Below, in pieces: positions 39,724 through 53,934 of a stretch of DNA of 64,000 nucleotides. The notes under the pieces were generated by a model. The model saw nothing but the letters and a program-made list of their open reading frames with translations. It did no database searches and was not told the origin of the DNA. The first letter of the stretch is position 1. The number at the start of each line of letters is the position of its first letter. Source of the stretch: Pseudomonas extremaustralis (GTDB lineage Bacteria; Pseudomonadota; Gammaproteobacteria; Pseudomonadales; Pseudomonadaceae); assembly GCF_900102035.1 (NCBI RefSeq), contig NZ_LT629689.1:992001-1056000 (forward strand), in the 5' to 3' direction. The translations under genes and the position numbers were made by a program.

Positions 39724-39842
39724 GCGGGCTCGCCCCGCGCTGGGCTGCGCAGCAGCCCCCATAAAAAACGCCGCGTTCTTTCAGAAAGAACGCGGCGTCT
39801 GGTTTTGAGGCTGCTACGCAGCCCAGCGCGGGGCGAGCCCGC
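39724..39842. repeat. 34-bp inverted repeat enclosing a terminator
   Basis: The left arm (39724-39757, beginning GCGGGCTCGCCCCGCG) matches the reverse complement of the right arm (39809-39842) at 33 of 34 bases. Between them is a 13-bp hairpin. The whole 119-base unit can form one long cruciform or a nested hairpin. It resembles the dispersed repeats of fluorescent pseudomonads. Confidence 0.8.
39768..39798 (-). terminator. Bidirectional terminator inside the inverted repeat
   Basis: CGCCGCGTTCTTT (39769-39781) pairs perfectly with AAAGAACGCGGCG (39785-39797) around CAG, flanked by an A run on the left that reads as a T run on the minus strand. It probably ends the roxA-GNAT transcript. Confidence 0.88.
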
Positions 39843-39854
39843 ACGCCACAGGGA

Positions 39855-40277
39855 TCAGCCCTCGCGCACCATGTCGACGTGCGGAATCCCGACTTCGAGG
39901 AATTCCTCGCTGACGATCTTGAAGCCCAGTCGTTCATAGAACGGAGCAGCGTAGACCTGTGCGCTGAGGAACTGCTTGGTCTGGCCGCGTTTCTCTGCCT
40001 CGCCGATCACCGCTTCCATCAGCTTGTCGCCGACTTTAAGTCCGCGCCAATCCTTGAGGACCGATACGCGACCGATTTCGCCGCTAGGCAGCAGGCGTGC
40101 GGTACCAATCGGAAAGTCGCCTTCATACGCCAGGAAATGCACGGCGTCTGCGTCGTCCGCATCCCACTCAAGTTCAGGTGGGACTGATTGTTCAGCGATA
40201 AATACCGCTTCACGAATGCGCCGAATCTCGGCGATATCCTTTTGCCAGTCCGCGACACGTACGTGAATCTTATTCAT
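39855..40277 (-). CDS. GNAT-family N-acetyltransferase
   Basis: The protein is 140 residues from the ATG at 40275-40277, which overlaps the end of roxA by 8 bases; the longer frame reads inside roxA. The acetyl-CoA binding motif is IGRVSVLKDWRGLKVGDKL (motif A), followed by AQVYAAPFYERLGF (motif B). It resembles the ElaA/YjcF type. The acceptor substrate is unknown. It is probably co-transcribed with the ribosomal hydroxylase. Confidence 0.87.
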   Translation of the reverse strand: MNKIHVRVADWQKDIAEIRRIREAVFIAEQSVPPELEWDADDADAVHFLAYEGDFPIGTARLLPSGEIGRVSVLKDWRGLKVGDKLMEAVIGEAEKRGQTKQFLSAQVYAAPFYERLGFKIVSEEFLEVGIPHVDMVREG

Positions 40278-41436
40278 CGGCAAACCCCAGGCTTCCTTGC
40301 TTGACCAGCTCGCATAGCAGGTCGCGGCCATCTTCGTCCGCCAGCCACTCGCCAAGGTTATCGCTGTGCAGCGCATCGGCCGAGCACACCAGTTTCAACA
40401 ATTCACGCAGTTTGCCCGGCAGGTAGCGGCTCTGGCCGCTGGCGAACAGCAGCACGTCGTCGTCGACTTCGGACCAAGCCATGCGTGCGCTTGGGTTGCG
40501 CACCAGGATCGCACCGTCTTGCAGGCTGCTGATGAAGTCTTCTTCGATCAGCTCTTCGCCAGCGATCAGCTCCGGGTAGCGTGGCTCGGTCATGAACTGG
40601 CCGAACCAGGTCAGCAGCATGCGCTCGTCGCTCATGTGCTCGGCCAGCAGGCTTTTGAGGCGGTCCAGGGCGTCGCTCTGGATCTGGTGTGGGTCGCTGA
40701 CCGGCTGGGCATCCGCATCGGTGTAGCGCTCTTCGTCGGTCAGGTACTGAGCGAGGAAGTCGGTGAAGTGGGTCAACACCTCGGCGGCGCTCGGGGCGCG
40801 GAAGCCGACCGAGTAGGTCATGCAATCGTCTTCGGCAATGCCGAAGTGGGCCAGGCGTGGCGGCAGGTAGAGCATGTCGCCCGGTTCCAGCACCCATTCG
40901 GCGCTTTCTTCGAATTCGGCAAGAATGCGCAGGTCGGCGTGTTGCAGCATCGGACTTTCAGAGCTGCACATCTGGCCGATCTTCCAGTTGCGCTTGCCAT
41001 GGGCTTGCAGCAGGAACACGTCGTAGTTATCGAAGTGCGGACCCACGCTGCCGCCGGGTGCGGCGAAGCTGATCATCACGTCGTCGATGCGCCAGCTCGG
41101 CAGGAAGCGGAACTGCTCCAGCAACTCGGCGACTTCGGGCACGAATTGGTCGACCGCCTGCACCAGCAGGGTCCACTCGCGCTCGGGCAGGGTGCTGAAG
41201 GTGTCTTCGGTGAACGGGCCGCGACGCAGTTCCCACGGGCGCTCGCCGTGTTCGATCACCAGGCGCGACTCGACTTCTTCTTCCAGCGCCAGGCCTGCCA
41301 GTTCGTCGGCGTCGATCGGGCTTTCGAAATCAGGAATGGCCTGACGGATCAGCAGGGGTTTTTTCTGCCAGTAGTCGCGCAGGAATTCCCGTGCCGTGAT
41401 GCCGCCCAGAAGTTGAAGAGGGATATCAGGATTCAT
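40270..41436 (-). CDS. roxA: Ribosomal protein L16 3-hydroxylase (RoxA/YcfD, JmjC-type cupin)
   Basis: This 388-residue, 2-oxoglutarate/Fe(II)-dependent oxygenase is predicted to hydroxylate an arginine of ribosomal protein L16. The iron ligands are His134 and Asp136 in GPHFDNYD and the distal His197 in RLAHFG. A JmjC-like cupin core is followed by a helical dimerisation part and a winged-helix C-terminus. The ATG at 41434-41436 fits the family start (MNPDIPLQLLGG). It is separated from purB by a terminator. Confidence 0.88.
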   Translation of the reverse strand: MNPDIPLQLLGGITAREFLRDYWQKKPLLIRQAIPDFESPIDADELAGLALEEEVESRLVIEHGERPWELRRGPFTEDTFSTLPEREWTLLVQAVDQFVPEVAELLEQFRFLPSWRIDDVMISFAAPGGSVGPHFDNYDVFLLQAHGKRNWKIGQMCSSESPMLQHADLRILAEFEESAEWVLEPGDMLYLPPRLAHFGIAEDDCMTYSVGFRAPSAAEVLTHFTDFLAQYLTDEERYTDADAQPVSDPHQIQSDALDRLKSLLAEHMSDERMLLTWFGQFMTEPRYPELIAGEELIEEDFISSLQDGAILVRNPSARMAWSEVDDDVLLFASGQSRYLPGKLRELLKLVCSADALHSDNLGEWLADEDGRDLLCELVKQGSLGFADE

Positions 41437-41479
41437 GTGTAACCTATTGAAAAAAAGCACTTTTAAGACTGAAATAAAA

Positions 41480-41500
41480 ACGCCCGGCGCGGCCGGGCGT
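41480..41500 (-). terminator. Terminator of purB
   Basis: ACGCCCGGC pairs with GCCGGGCGT around GCG, with a T run on the minus strand. It lies 21 bases after the purB stop. Confidence 0.92.
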
Positions 41501-41520
41501 CTCAAAGGAGCTTGCGGTAA

Positions 41521-42978
<1,458 letters not shown>

Positions 42979-43015
42979 TTACGCGTAACGGCTGAAAAGG
43001 GCCTGTCGCTGCGAC

Positions 43016-43639
43016 TTATTCGTTGCGCATCAACGGGTAAAGCTCTTTAAGCAATTTGCGACGGCTGATGACCAGTTGCCAGCGATGACCGCCCAATTGG
43101 CGCCACAACCGCGCCGAGCGAATACCGGCCAAGAGCAGGGCGCGGATTTTCGAGGCGTTGTTCGGTTGTTGCAGGTTGCGCATGTCACCATGCACCTGGA
43201 TGCGCTGGCGCAAGGTGCTCAAGGTGTCCTGGTACAGCGCGCCGCAGGCGGCGATAACGTTTTCGTGGGCCGGACCGAAGTGTTCGACCTGGGACTGGAT
43301 CTGCGGCAGACGCTTGCCGATGGTTTCCAGCAGGTCGTCTCGCTTGGCCAGTTGACGCTCGAGGCCAAGCATCGACAGGGCGTAGCGCAGTGGTTCGCGC
43401 TGCAAGGTGCTCGGGTCGCGTTCCAGGGCGCCGACCAGTGCGCGGTAGCCTTCACGCAGCGCCAGATCGTCACCGCCATAGACTTCCAGCGTGTCCTTAG
43501 GGTCGCGGATCAGCAGGCTGCCGAGCATGCAGGTCAGGCCGGCTTCAGTGACCTGGCCGGTCTTGGCGATCTTGTCCACCAGTACTGCGGCGAGGAAGAC
43601 GCCGCCCAGTGCTGTCAATTGCTCCTGGGTCGGGGTCAT
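43016..43639 (-). CDS. hflD: HflD homolog (high-frequency lysogenization protein)
   Basis: This is a 207-residue, mostly helical protein matching HflD of E. coli in length and in the N-terminal region [18 protein letters not shown]. In E. coli it associates with the membrane and affects the lambda CII protein; its housekeeping role is unclear. The ATG at 43637-43639 overlaps the mnmA stop as ATGA, which implies coupled translation. Confidence 0.92.
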   Translation of the reverse strand: MTPTQEQLTALGGVFLAAVLVDKIAKTGQVTEAGLTCMLGSLLIRDPKDTLEVYGGDDLALREGYRALVGALERDPSTLQREPLRYALSMLGLERQLAKRDDLLETIGKRLPQIQSQVEHFGPAHENVIAACGALYQDTLSTLRQRIQVHGDMRNLQQPNNASKIRALLLAGIRSARLWRQLGGHRWQLVISRRKLLKELYPLMRNE

Positions 43640-44760
43640 GCCGGGTTGCTCCAGGGTTCGGCGACTTCTATCACGCCGCCGCCCAGGCACACTTCGCCAT
43701 CGTAGAACACCACGGACTGGCCGGGCGTGACCGCGCGTTGCGGGTCATCGAAGGTGGCGCGGTAACCGCTGGCGGTTTTTTCCAGGGTGCAGGGCTGGTC
43801 GCTCTGGCGATAGCGCACCTTGGCGGTCAGGCGGCGCGGGGCGCTCAGGTCCACCGGGTTGACCCAGTAGATGTCCGAAGCGAGCAGCGCGCGGGAGAAC
43901 AACCAAGGGTGGTCATTGCCCTGGCCGACGATCAGTTCGTTGTGCTCCAGGTCCTTGACCAGTACGTACCATGGCTCGTCACCGGCGTCTTTCAAGCCAC
44001 CGATGCCCAGGCCCTGGCGCTGGCCGATGGTGTGGTACATCAGGCCGTGATGACGACCGATGACCTCGCCTTCGGTGGTCTTGATCTCGCCCGGTTGCGC
44101 TGGCAGGTATTGCTTGAGGAAGTCGCTGAAGCGGCGTTCGCCGATAAAGCAGATCCCGGTGGAATCCTTTTTCTTCGCGGTGGCCAGGTCGTGCTTTTCG
44201 GCAATCCTGCGTACTTCGGGCTTTTCCAGTTCGCCCACTGGGAACAGGGTCTTGGCGATCTGTTCGCCGCCGACGGCGTGCAGGAAGTAGCTCTGGTCTT
44301 TGTTCGCATCCAGGCCTTTGAGCAGTTCGGTGCGTCCGTCGATATCGCGGCGGCGCACATAGTGGCCTGTGGCAATCAGGTCGGCACCGAGCATCATGGC
44401 GTAGTCGAGGAACGCCTTGAACTTGATCTCTCGGTTGCACAGGATATCCGGGTTCGGCGTGCGACCGGCCTTGTATTCGGCCAGGAAGTGCTCGAACACG
44501 TTGTCCCAGTACTCGGCGGCGAAATTGGCGGTGTGCAGCTTGATACCGATCTTGTCGCAGACAGCCTGGGCGTCCGCCAAGTCGTCCATGGCGGTGCAAT
44601 ATTCCGTTCCATCGTCTTCTTCCCAGTTCTTCATGAACAGGCCTTCCACCTCATAACCCTGCTCCATGAGCAGAACGGCGGAAACGGAAGAATCCACGCC
44701 GCCGGACATGCCGACGATGACGCGCTTCTTTTGTATGTCAGAAGGGGCTGGATCACGCAT
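43636..44760 (-). CDS. mnmA: tRNA-specific 2-thiouridylase MnmA
   Basis: This 374-residue enzyme places sulfur on U34 of Glu, Gln and Lys tRNAs. The PP-loop SGGVDSS (19-25) binds ATP. The catalytic cysteines are the one in [12 protein letters not shown] and the one in [11 protein letters not shown]. The full-length frame and the MGVDSS-like N-terminus make this certain. It precedes hflD with a 4-base overlap and follows nudJ by 59 bases. Confidence 0.97.
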   Translation of the reverse strand: MRDPAPSDIQKKRVIVGMSGGVDSSVSAVLLMEQGYEVEGLFMKNWEEDDGTEYCTAMDDLADAQAVCDKIGIKLHTANFAAEYWDNVFEHFLAEYKAGRTPNPDILCNREIKFKAFLDYAMMLGADLIATGHYVRRRDIDGRTELLKGLDANKDQSYFLHAVGGEQIAKTLFPVGELEKPEVRRIAEKHDLATAKKKDSTGICFIGERRFSDFLKQYLPAQPGEIKTTEGEVIGRHHGLMYHTIGQRQGLGIGGLKDAGDEPWYVLVKDLEHNELIVGQGNDHPWLFSRALLASDIYWVNPVDLSAPRRLTAKVRYRQSDQPCTLEKTASGYRATFDDPQRAVTPGQSVVFYDGEVCLGGGVIEVAEPWSNPA

Positions 44761-44819
44761 AGGGTTTCAACGGGTGTCTTGAAAAAGGACGCGATTCTAT
44801 CAGGCTGCAGCCTCTAAGG

Positions 44820-45266
44820 CTAAAGAGAAGGTCGGATCAATTCGAGACTGTGGCGCTGGCCGTTCAAATAATCATCGATGCAATGGATGATCAGCTCGCT
44901 GCGCCAGGCATCGCGCAGGGTCATCAGCTCGTCACGGGTCAACCAGCGGGCACGCACGATGCCTTCGTCCAGTTGATAGTCTGGGTGATGTTTCAGGGCC
45001 TTGGCGGTGAAGCACACGCGCTGGTAGGTCACGCCGTTGCTCGGTGCGGTGTACAGATAGATGCCGACGATGCCGGTGGCTTCGACGTCCCAACCGGTTT
45101 CTTCGAGGGTCTCGCGCACGGCGGCTTCGATCAGGGTTTCGTGCGGGTCGAGGTGGCCGGCGGGCTGGTTGAGCACGGCGCGGCCGCCCTTGAGTTCTTC
45201 GACCATCAGGAAGCGGCCGTTGTCTTCGACGATGGTGGCGACGGTGATGTGGGGTTGCCAGGTCAT
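44820..45266 (-). CDS. nudJ: Nudix hydrolase, NudJ-like phosphatase
   Basis: This is a 148-residue protein. The Nudix box runs GHLDPHETLIEAAVRETLEE then TGW, matching GX5EX7REUXEEXGU. By synteny with E. coli nudJ-mnmA it probably hydrolyses nucleoside phosphates or thiamine (HMP) pyrophosphate. The ATG at 45264-45266 (MTWQPHITVAT) gives the family length; the longer frame is not conserved-looking. Confidence 0.9.
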   Translation of the reverse strand: MTWQPHITVATIVEDNGRFLMVEELKGGRAVLNQPAGHLDPHETLIEAAVRETLEETGWDVEATGIVGIYLYTAPSNGVTYQRVCFTAKALKHHPDYQLDEGIVRARWLTRDELMTLRDAWRSELIIHCIDDYLNGQRHSLELIRPSL

Positions 45267-45367
45267 GGGATGCCTTTCGATTCTGAGTGCTGTGTGGTCT
45301 TGGAGCAGGATTACCGTCAGTGTAGGAGGGAGCAAGCCCTTTCCCATATTTGGAATGCTGGAAACAC

Positions 45368-45392
45368 AAACCCCGGCACAGGGCCGGGGTTT
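45368..45392 (-). terminator. Terminator of idh
   Basis: AAACCCCGGC pairs with GCCGGGGTTT around a 5-base loop, just downstream of the idh stop. Confidence 0.85.
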
Positions 45393-45410
45393 GTTTGCAT
45401 CGTTACAACT

Positions 45411-48129
<2,719 letters not shown>

Positions 48130-49386
48130 ATGGGATACAAGAAGATTCAGGTTCCGGCAGTCGGCGACAAAATCACCGTCAATGCAGACCATTCTCTCAA
48201 TGTTCCTGACCAACCGATCATTCCTTATATCGAAGGTGACGGTATTGGCGTCGACATCAGTCCGGTGATGATCAAGGTGGTCGACGCCGCTGTTGAAAAA
48301 GCTTACGGCGGCAAGCGCAAGATTTCGTGGATGGAAGTTTTCGCCGGTGAAAAGGCGACTCAAGTCTACGACCAGGACACCTGGCTGCCCCAGGAAACCC
48401 TGGATGCGGTCAGGGACTATGTCGTTTCCATCAAGGGCCCGCTGACGACGCCGGTCGGCGGTGGTATCCGTTCGTTGAACGTCGCCCTGCGCCAGCAACT
48501 CGACCTTTATGTGTGCCTGCGCCCTGTGCGCTGGTTCGAGGGCGTGCCGAGCCCGGTCAAGAAGCCGGGTGATGTGGACATGACCATCTTCCGCGAGAAC
48601 TCCGAGGATATTTACGCCGGGATCGAGTGGAAGGCTGGCTCGCCCGAAGCGATCAAGGTGATCAAGTTCCTCAAGGAAGAAATGGGCGTTACCAAGATCC
48701 GTTTCGACCAGGACTGCGGTATTGGCATTAAGCCGGTTTCCAAAGAGGGTACCAAGCGCCTTGCGCGCAAGGCCCTGCAATATGTAGTGGATAACGACCG
48801 CGAGTCGCTGACCATTGTGCACAAAGGCAACATCATGAAGTTCACCGAAGGTGCCTTCAAGGAATGGGCCTATGAAGTGGCAGCCGAAGAGTTCGGCGCG
48901 ACGCTGCTTGACGGTGGGCCGTGGATGCAGTTCAAGAACCCGAAAACCGGCAAGAATGTGGTGGTCAAAGACGCTATCGCCGACGCCATGCTCCAGCAGA
49001 TCCTGCTGCGCCCGGCCGAGTACGACGTGATTGCCACCCTCAACCTCAATGGCGACTATCTGTCTGACGCCTTGGCGGCGGAAGTGGGCGGTATCGGTAT
49101 TGCGCCGGGGGCCAACCTGTCCGACACCGTGGCCATGTTCGAAGCCACCCACGGTACTGCGCCCAAGTATGCGGGCAAGGATCAGGTCAACCCGGGGTCA
49201 TTGATCTTGTCGGCGGAAATGATGTTGCGCCATATGGGGTGGACGGAAGCGGCCGATTTGATCATCAAGGGCACCAATGGCGCTATTTCGGCCAAGACCG
49301 TGACCTATGACTTCGAGCGCCTGATGGATGGTGCCAAGCTGGTGTCGTCGTCTGGCTTTGGGGATGCGCTGATCTCGCATATGTAA
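48130..49386 (+). CDS. icd: Dimeric NADP-dependent isocitrate dehydrogenase (IDH-I type)
   Basis: This 418-residue homodimeric enzyme carries out the same reaction as the divergent idh. The ATG at 48130 has GGAG 6 bases upstream; the ATG at 48118 lacks one. The isocitrate-binding region [18 protein letters not shown] carries the serine that in E. coli is phosphorylated by AceK to divert flux to ace[17 protein letters not shown] and [11 protein letters not shown] are the cofactor region. Confidence 0.96.
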   Translation: MGYKKIQVPAVGDKITVNADHSLNVPDQPIIPYIEGDGIGVDISPVMIKVVDAAVEKAYGGKRKISWMEVFAGEKATQVYDQDTWLPQETLDAVRDYVVSIKGPLTTPVGGGIRSLNVALRQQLDLYVCLRPVRWFEGVPSPVKKPGDVDMTIFRENSEDIYAGIEWKAGSPEAIKVIKFLKEEMGVTKIRFDQDCGIGIKPVSKEGTKRLARKALQYVVDNDRESLTIVHKGNIMKFTEGAFKEWAYEVAAEEFGATLLDGGPWMQFKNPKTGKNVVVKDAIADAMLQQILLRPAEYDVIATLNLNGDYLSDALAAEVGGIGIAPGANLSDTVAMFEATHGTAPKYAGKDQVNPGSLILSAEMMLRHMGWTEAADLIIKGTNGAISAKTVTYDFERLMDGAKLVSSSGFGDALISHM

Positions 49387-49398
49387 GTCGAAGGCTAT

Positions 49399-49440
49399 AA
49401 AAAAACCGGCCATTCTGATGAATCAGGATGGCCGGTTTTT
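49399..49440. terminator. Bidirectional terminator between icd and cspD
   Basis: AAAAACCGGCCAT and ATGGCCGGTTTTT form a perfect 13-bp stem that extends inward imperfectly. It serves the converging icd and cspD genes. Confidence 0.93.
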
Positions 49441-49466
49441 TTGCGGGCTATTTATTCAAACGTTGA

Positions 49467-49775
49467 TCAGGCCGTTTGTTTGGTTTTCGATTGAGCGGAT
49501 TGATCTGTTTGAGGTTTCGCTCCATGCGTTTCCTTGTGGGTTTTTCCGGGCATCCCTGCGCAGGCTGCACAAATATCTACGGCGTGCAGTCCCTTGGGTC
49601 CTTGAATGATTTCAAATTCCACGTGTTGGCCCGCTTTCAGCGTCTTGTATCCGTCCATTTTGATCGCTGAGTAATGCGCAAAAAGGTCTTCGGACTTGCC
49701 ATTTTCAACAATGAAGCCGTATCCCTTGGCATTGTTGAACCACTTGACCTTGCCACTGATCTTGACGCCAGACAT
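49467..49775 (-). CDS. cspD: Cold-shock domain protein, CspD-like
   Basis: The protein is 102 residues from the ATG at 49773-49775; GAGG lies about 9 bases upstream, and ATG 49781 and GTG 49793 are alternatives. The cold-shock OB fold occupies residues 5-70 with RNP1 (KGYGFI) and RNP2-like DLFAHYSAI. The C-terminal tail (about 72-102) is polar, Lys/Gln/Thr-rich and carries a Cys pair, longer than in most Csp proteins. CspD homologs inhibit DNA replication in stationary phase. It lies beside clpS-clpA as in other gamma-proteobacteria. Confidence 0.9.
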   Translation of the reverse strand: MSGVKISGKVKWFNNAKGYGFIVENGKSEDLFAHYSAIKMDGYKTLKAGQHVEFEIIQGPKGLHAVDICAACAGMPGKTHKETHGAKPQTDQSAQSKTKQTA

Positions 49776-49999
49776 ACCCATATCCCTCTGCACCAGACTC
49801 CATCACTGGAGTATCATCCAGTTTATCCGTCCTAACCCGAATAAATAAGGTTGACTGCGCGGACCTTTTTTACCCACTGTGGGTTCTATTGGTTGTAACA
49901 CCGATTTGCCGATAGTCAAGGCGACCGGTTGGTCAGAGTTGAAAATCTGGCAGGTCGCCCCCACCACTGTATTTGAACCACTGACGAACCTTTCTTTCC

Positions 50000-50368
50000 A
50001 TGCATGCAATCAGCCAGATTCGACTAACATTCAATCAGGATCGACCGGATCACGAACACGATGACGACGGTTCTGCAGGCATTGCTGTTCAGGAGGCCAA
50101 GCCTGCTCTACAGGCGCCGCCGATGTACAAGGTGGTTTTGTTCAATGATGACTACACACCGATGGATTTCGTGGTCGAAGTGCTCGAGGTGTTTTTTAAC
50201 CTGAACCGCGAGTTGGCGACCAAGGTAATGCTGGCCGTTCACACAGAAGGACGGGCAGTATGTGGAGTGTTTACCCGCGACATCGCCGAGACAAAGGCTA
50301 TGCAGGTCAACCAGTACGCCAGGGAAAGCCAGCATCCGCTACTCTGTGAAATCGAGAAGGACGGTTAA
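50000..50368 (+). CDS. clpS: ClpS, adaptor for N-degron substrates
   Basis: This 122-residue adaptor binds proteins with N-terminal Leu, Phe, Tyr or Trp and hands them to ClpAP. A flexible acidic N-terminal tail (about 12-40) is followed by the core beginning [17 protein letters not shown]. The hydrophobic pocket residues lie there and in the helix [14 protein letters not shown]. It lies 29 bases before clpA, so the two are probably co-transcribed. The ribosome site is weak. Confidence 0.95.
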   Translation: MHAISQIRLTFNQDRPDHEHDDDGSAGIAVQEAKPALQAPPMYKVVLFNDDYTPMDFVVEVLEVFFNLNRELATKVMLAVHTEGRAVCGVFTRDIAETKAMQVNQYARESQHPLLCEIEKDG

Positions 50369-50397
50369 CGCCGACCACTTGGGTATGAGGTGAAGCT

Positions 50398-52668
50398 ATG
50401 TTAAACCGCGAGCTCGAAGTCACCCTCAATCTTGCCTTCAAGGAGGCTCGTTCGAAGCGTCATGAATTCATGACCGTAGAACACCTGCTGCTGGCACTTT
50501 TGGATAACGAAGCTGCCGCCACCGTTCTGCGTGCGTGCGGCGCCAACCTCGACAAGCTCAAGCATGACCTGCAGGAGTTTATCGACTCCACCACGCCACT
50601 GATTCCCGTGCACGACGAGGACCGTGAGACCCAGCCAACCCTGGGCTTCCAGCGGGTGTTGCAGCGCGCTGTTTTCCATGTGCAGAGCTCCGGTAAGCGC
50701 GAAGTCACGGGCGCCAATGTGCTCGTGGCGATCTTCAGCGAACAGGAAAGCCAGGCAGTGTTTCTGCTCAAACAGCAGAGCGTTGCCCGTATTGATGTCG
50801 TCAACTACATCGCCCACGGTATCTCCAAGGTGCCAGGGCACGGCGATCATTCCGAGGGTGAGCAGGATATGCAGGACGACGAGGGCGGTGAGTCTTCTTC
50901 TTCGGGCAATCCACTGGATGCCTATGCGAGCAACCTCAATGAGCTGGCGCGCCAGGGGCGGATCGATCCGCTGGTGGGGCGTGAGCTCGAGGTCGAGCGT
51001 GTGGCGCAGATCCTGGCGCGTCGTCGCAAGAACAATCCGTTGCTGGTGGGTGAGGCTGGCGTGGGTAAAACCGCGATTGCCGAAGGCCTGGCCAAGCGTA
51101 TCGTCGATAACCAGGTGCCTGACCTGCTGGCCAACAGTGTCGTCTACTCCCTTGACCTGGGCGCTTTGCTCGCGGGGACCAAATACCGTGGCGATTTCGA
51201 GAAGCGCTTCAAGGCGTTGCTCGGCGAGCTGAAAAAACGCCCGCAGGCGATTCTGTTCATCGATGAAATCCACACCATCATTGGTGCCGGTGCGGCGTCC
51301 GGTGGGGTGATGGACGCCTCTAATTTGCTCAAGCCATTGCTGTCGTCGGGCGATATCCGTTGCATCGGATCGACCACGTTCCAGGAATTCCGCGGCATTT
51401 TCGAGAAAGATCGTGCCCTGGCGCGCCGCTTCCAGAAAGTCGATGTGTCCGAGCCTTCGGTTGAGGACACCATCGGCATCCTGCGTGGGCTCAAGGGGCG
51501 TTTCGAAGCGCACCATGGCATCGAGTACACCGATGAAGCCCTGCGTGCCGCTGCCGAGCTGGCGTCGCGCTACATCAACGATCGGCACATGCCGGACAAG
51601 GCCATCGACGTGATCGACGAGGCCGGTGCCTACCAGCGCCTGCAGCCGGTCGAGAAGCGTGTGAAGCGCATCGATGTGCCTCAGGTCGAGGATATCGTGG
51701 CGAAGATCGCGCGGATTCCGCCAAAACACGTCACCAGTTCCGACAAGGAGCTGCTGCGTAACCTCGAGCGCGACCTCAAGCTGACCGTATTCGGCCAGGA
51801 TGCGGCCATCGATTCGTTGTCCACGGCGATCAAGCTGTCGCGTGCGGGCCTCAAGTCGCCGGACAAGCCTGTTGGTTCATTCCTGTTCGCCGGCCCGACC
51901 GGTGTCGGCAAGACTGAAGCAGCGCGGCAGTTGGCCAAGGCTATGGGGATCGAGCTGGTTCGTTTCGACATGTCCGAATACATGGAGCGTCATACCGTGT
52001 CGCGCCTGATCGGTGCGCCGCCAGGCTATGTCGGTTTCGACCAGGGCGGCCTGTTGACCGAGGCGATCACCAAGCAACCGCATTGCGTATTGCTGCTCGA
52101 TGAAATCGAGAAGGCGCATCCGGAAGTCTTCAACCTGCTCTTGCAGGTGATGGATCACGGGACCCTGACCGACAACAACGGGCGCAAGGCGGACTTCCGC
52201 AACGTGATCGTGATCATGACGACCAACGCCGGTGCCGAAACGGCCGCCCGGGCTTCGATTGGCTTCAGCCATCAGGATCACTCTTCCGATGCCATGGAAG
52301 TGATCAAGAAGAGCTTTACGCCGGAGTTCCGTAACCGTCTGGACACCATTATCCAGTTTGGTCGCCTCAGTCATGAGGTTATCAAGAGCGTGGTGGACAA
52401 GTTCCTCACCGAGCTTCAAGCGCAGTTGGAAGACAAGCGTGTGCAGTTGGATGTTACGGATGCGGCGCGCAACTGGCTGGCAGAGGGTGGCTACGATGCG
52501 GCAATGGGCGCTCGCCCAATGGCGCGTCTGATCCAGGACAAAATCAAACGGCCGTTGGCTGAAGAGATCTTGTTTGGCGAGCTTTCCGATCATGGTGGCG
52601 TAGTGCATATCGACCTGAAGGACGGCGAGCTGACCTTCGAGTTCGAAACCACCGCTGAAATGGCCTGA
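50398..52668 (+). CDS. clpA: ClpA, AAA+ unfoldase of ClpAP
   Basis: This 756-residue, hexameric ATPase unfolds substrates for the ClpP peptidase. It has an N-terminal double helical repeat domain (1-145) that docks ClpS and a first AAA+ module with Walker [10 protein letters not shown] (about 217-225). The second AAA+ module has [10 protein letters not shown] (about 498-507) and the C-terminal small domain. The ClpP-docking loop reads IGF in [11 protein letters not shown] instead of the IGL of E. coli. Confidence 0.97.
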   Translation: MLNRELEVTLNLAFKEARSKRHEFMTVEHLLLALLDNEAAATVLRACGANLDKLKHDLQEFIDSTTPLIPVHDEDRETQPTLGFQRVLQRAVFHVQSSGKREVTGANVLVAIFSEQESQAVFLLKQQSVARIDVVNYIAHGISKVPGHGDHSEGEQDMQDDEGGESSSSGNPLDAYASNLNELARQGRIDPLVGRELEVERVAQILARRRKNNPLLVGEAGVGKTAIAEGLAKRIVDNQVPDLLANSVVYSLDLGALLAGTKYRGDFEKRFKALLGELKKRPQAILFIDEIHTIIGAGAASGGVMDASNLLKPLLSSGDIRCIGSTTFQEFRGIFEKDRALARRFQKVDVSEPSVEDTIGILRGLKGRFEAHHGIEYTDEALRAAAELASRYINDRHMPDKAIDVIDEAGAYQRLQPVEKRVKRIDVPQVEDIVAKIARIPPKHVTSSDKELLRNLERDLKLTVFGQDAAIDSLSTAIKLSRAGLKSPDKPVGSFLFAGPTGVGKTEAARQLAKAMGIELVRFDMSEYMERHTVSRLIGAPPGYVGFDQGGLLTEAITKQPHCVLLLDEIEKAHPEVFNLLLQVMDHGTLTDNNGRKADFRNVIVIMTTNAGAETAARASIGFSHQDHSSDAMEVIKKSFTPEFRNRLDTIIQFGRLSHEVIKSVVDKFLTELQAQLEDKRVQLDVTDAARNWLAEGGYDAAMGARPMARLIQDKIKRPLAEEILFGELSDHGGVVHIDLKDGELTFEFETTAEMA

Positions 52669-52678
52669 CCGCTATACC

Positions 52679-52778
52679 TGTAGGGGCGAGCTTGCTCGCG
52701 AAGAGCGTCGGCGATAACGCATTTTTCCTGATTCAGAGCGTTGTCCTTGGGTTTTTCGCGAGCAGGCTCGCTCCTGCA
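52679..52778. repeat. REPIN: two inverted REP palindromes
   Basis: A left module (52680-52702, GGGGCGAGCTTGCTCGCGAA core) and a right module (52755-52778) are near-perfect inverted copies about 50 bases apart. Each is itself palindromic (GCGAGCnnGCTCGC). This is the classic layout of fluorescent-Pseudomonas REP doublets, located between the converging clpA and infA genes. Confidence 0.85.
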
Positions 52779-52813
52779 GGTGTTTTGCGGTCGCTATAAA
52801 TCCCACGCACACA

Positions 52814-52840
52814 AAAACGCCCGGCATAACCGGGCGTTTT
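52814..52840. terminator. Bidirectional terminator between clpA and infA
   Basis: AAAACGCCCGG pairs perfectly with CCGGGCGTTTT around CATAA. It lies 12 bases after the infA stop on the minus strand. Confidence 0.93.
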
Positions 52841-52852
52841 GTATTGACTTGT

Positions 52853-53071
52853 TTAACGAGCGCGGTAAGTGATGCGCCCTTTGCTCAAGTCATAGGGCGT
52901 CAGCTCGACGCGCACTTTGTCACCGGTAAGAATACGAATGTAGTTCTTGCGCATCTTGCCGGAGATATGCGCGGTTACGACGTGCCCATTTTCCAACTCC
53001 ACACGAAACATGGTGTTGGGCAGGGTGTCGACGACAGTGCCTTCCATTTCGAAGCTGTCTTCTTTCGACAT
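52853..53071 (-). CDS. infA: Translation initiation factor IF-1
   Basis: This 72-residue, OB-fold protein blocks the ribosomal A site during initiation. The ATG at 53069-53071 gives the universal N-terminus [11 protein letters not shown] and the family's exact length. The conserved [16 protein letters not shown] and the C-terminal SKGRITYR are present. It lies about 100 bases after bpt. Confidence 0.97.
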
Positions 53072-53171
53072 GCAGTAAAGCCCTCGGTATCCAGTGAATG
53101 GCCCGGTGCAACTGCGCCAGGCAAAAGCGGCGTGCATTGTGCCCGAAAAAGGGTGTTTAAGCCAAGGGGTT

Positions 53172-53879
53172 CTAGTTAAGCGTGACCCATCTTTGATTAA
53201 TCAGCAGCTCAATGGGCCGATATTGGGTCTTGTAGTTCATCTTTTTGCAGTTTTTGATCCAATAACCGAGGTACACGGCCTCCAGTTCCTGGCGCAATGC
53301 TTCGCCAATTTGCCAGAGGATGGCAAAACGCCCCAGGCTGCGGCGCTCCTCGGCCGGCTCGTAGAAGGTATAGACCGCAGAGAGGCCATTGGGCAGCAAA
53401 TCGGTCACGGCGACCGCCACCAGGCGACCGTCGAGGCGAAACTCATAGAATCGCGAGAAGGGCAGGTCGCGTACCAGAAAGGTGGAGAACTGGTCGCGGC
53501 TGGGTGGAAACATATCGCCGTCGGCGTGACGTTGCTCGATGTAGCGCTGGTAAAGATCGAAATACTCTTCGGTAAACCTTGGCTTGCTCGCGGTCACCGT
53601 CAGGTCTGCATTGCGTTTGAGGATGCGTTTCTGATTGTGGGCCGGCACAAATTGCGCAACGGGGATGCGTGCCGGAACACAGGCATTACAGTTCTGGCAA
53701 TGGGGTCGGTACAGATGATCGCCGCTGCGCCGAAAGCCCATTTCCGAGAGATCGGCGTACACGTGCACATCCATCGGCTGGCTGGGGTCGAGGAACAGCG
53801 TGGTGGCCTGCTCGTCGGGCAGATAGCTGCAAGAGTGGGGTTGAGTGGCATAAAACTTCAAGCGCGCCAACTCGGTCAT
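53172..53879 (-). CDS. bpt: Bpt, leucyl-transferase acting on N-terminal Asp/Glu
   Basis: This 235-residue aminoacyl-tRNA:protein transferase of the Ate1-like class adds leucine to N-terminal Asp or Glu, turning them into ClpS-recognised degrons. The N-terminal Cys cluster (HSCSYL, then [12 protein letters not shown]) is typical of the family. The C-terminal half holds the GNAT-like catalytic domain with [15 protein letters not shown]. The start at 53877-53879 fits; the longer frame reads into aat. It follows aat by 55 bases. Confidence 0.94.
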
Positions 53880-53934
53880 GATCAACCCTCGGATAAGCTT
53901 TGAAATAAGTGTAAGCCAGGTGCGCGCAAGTCGC

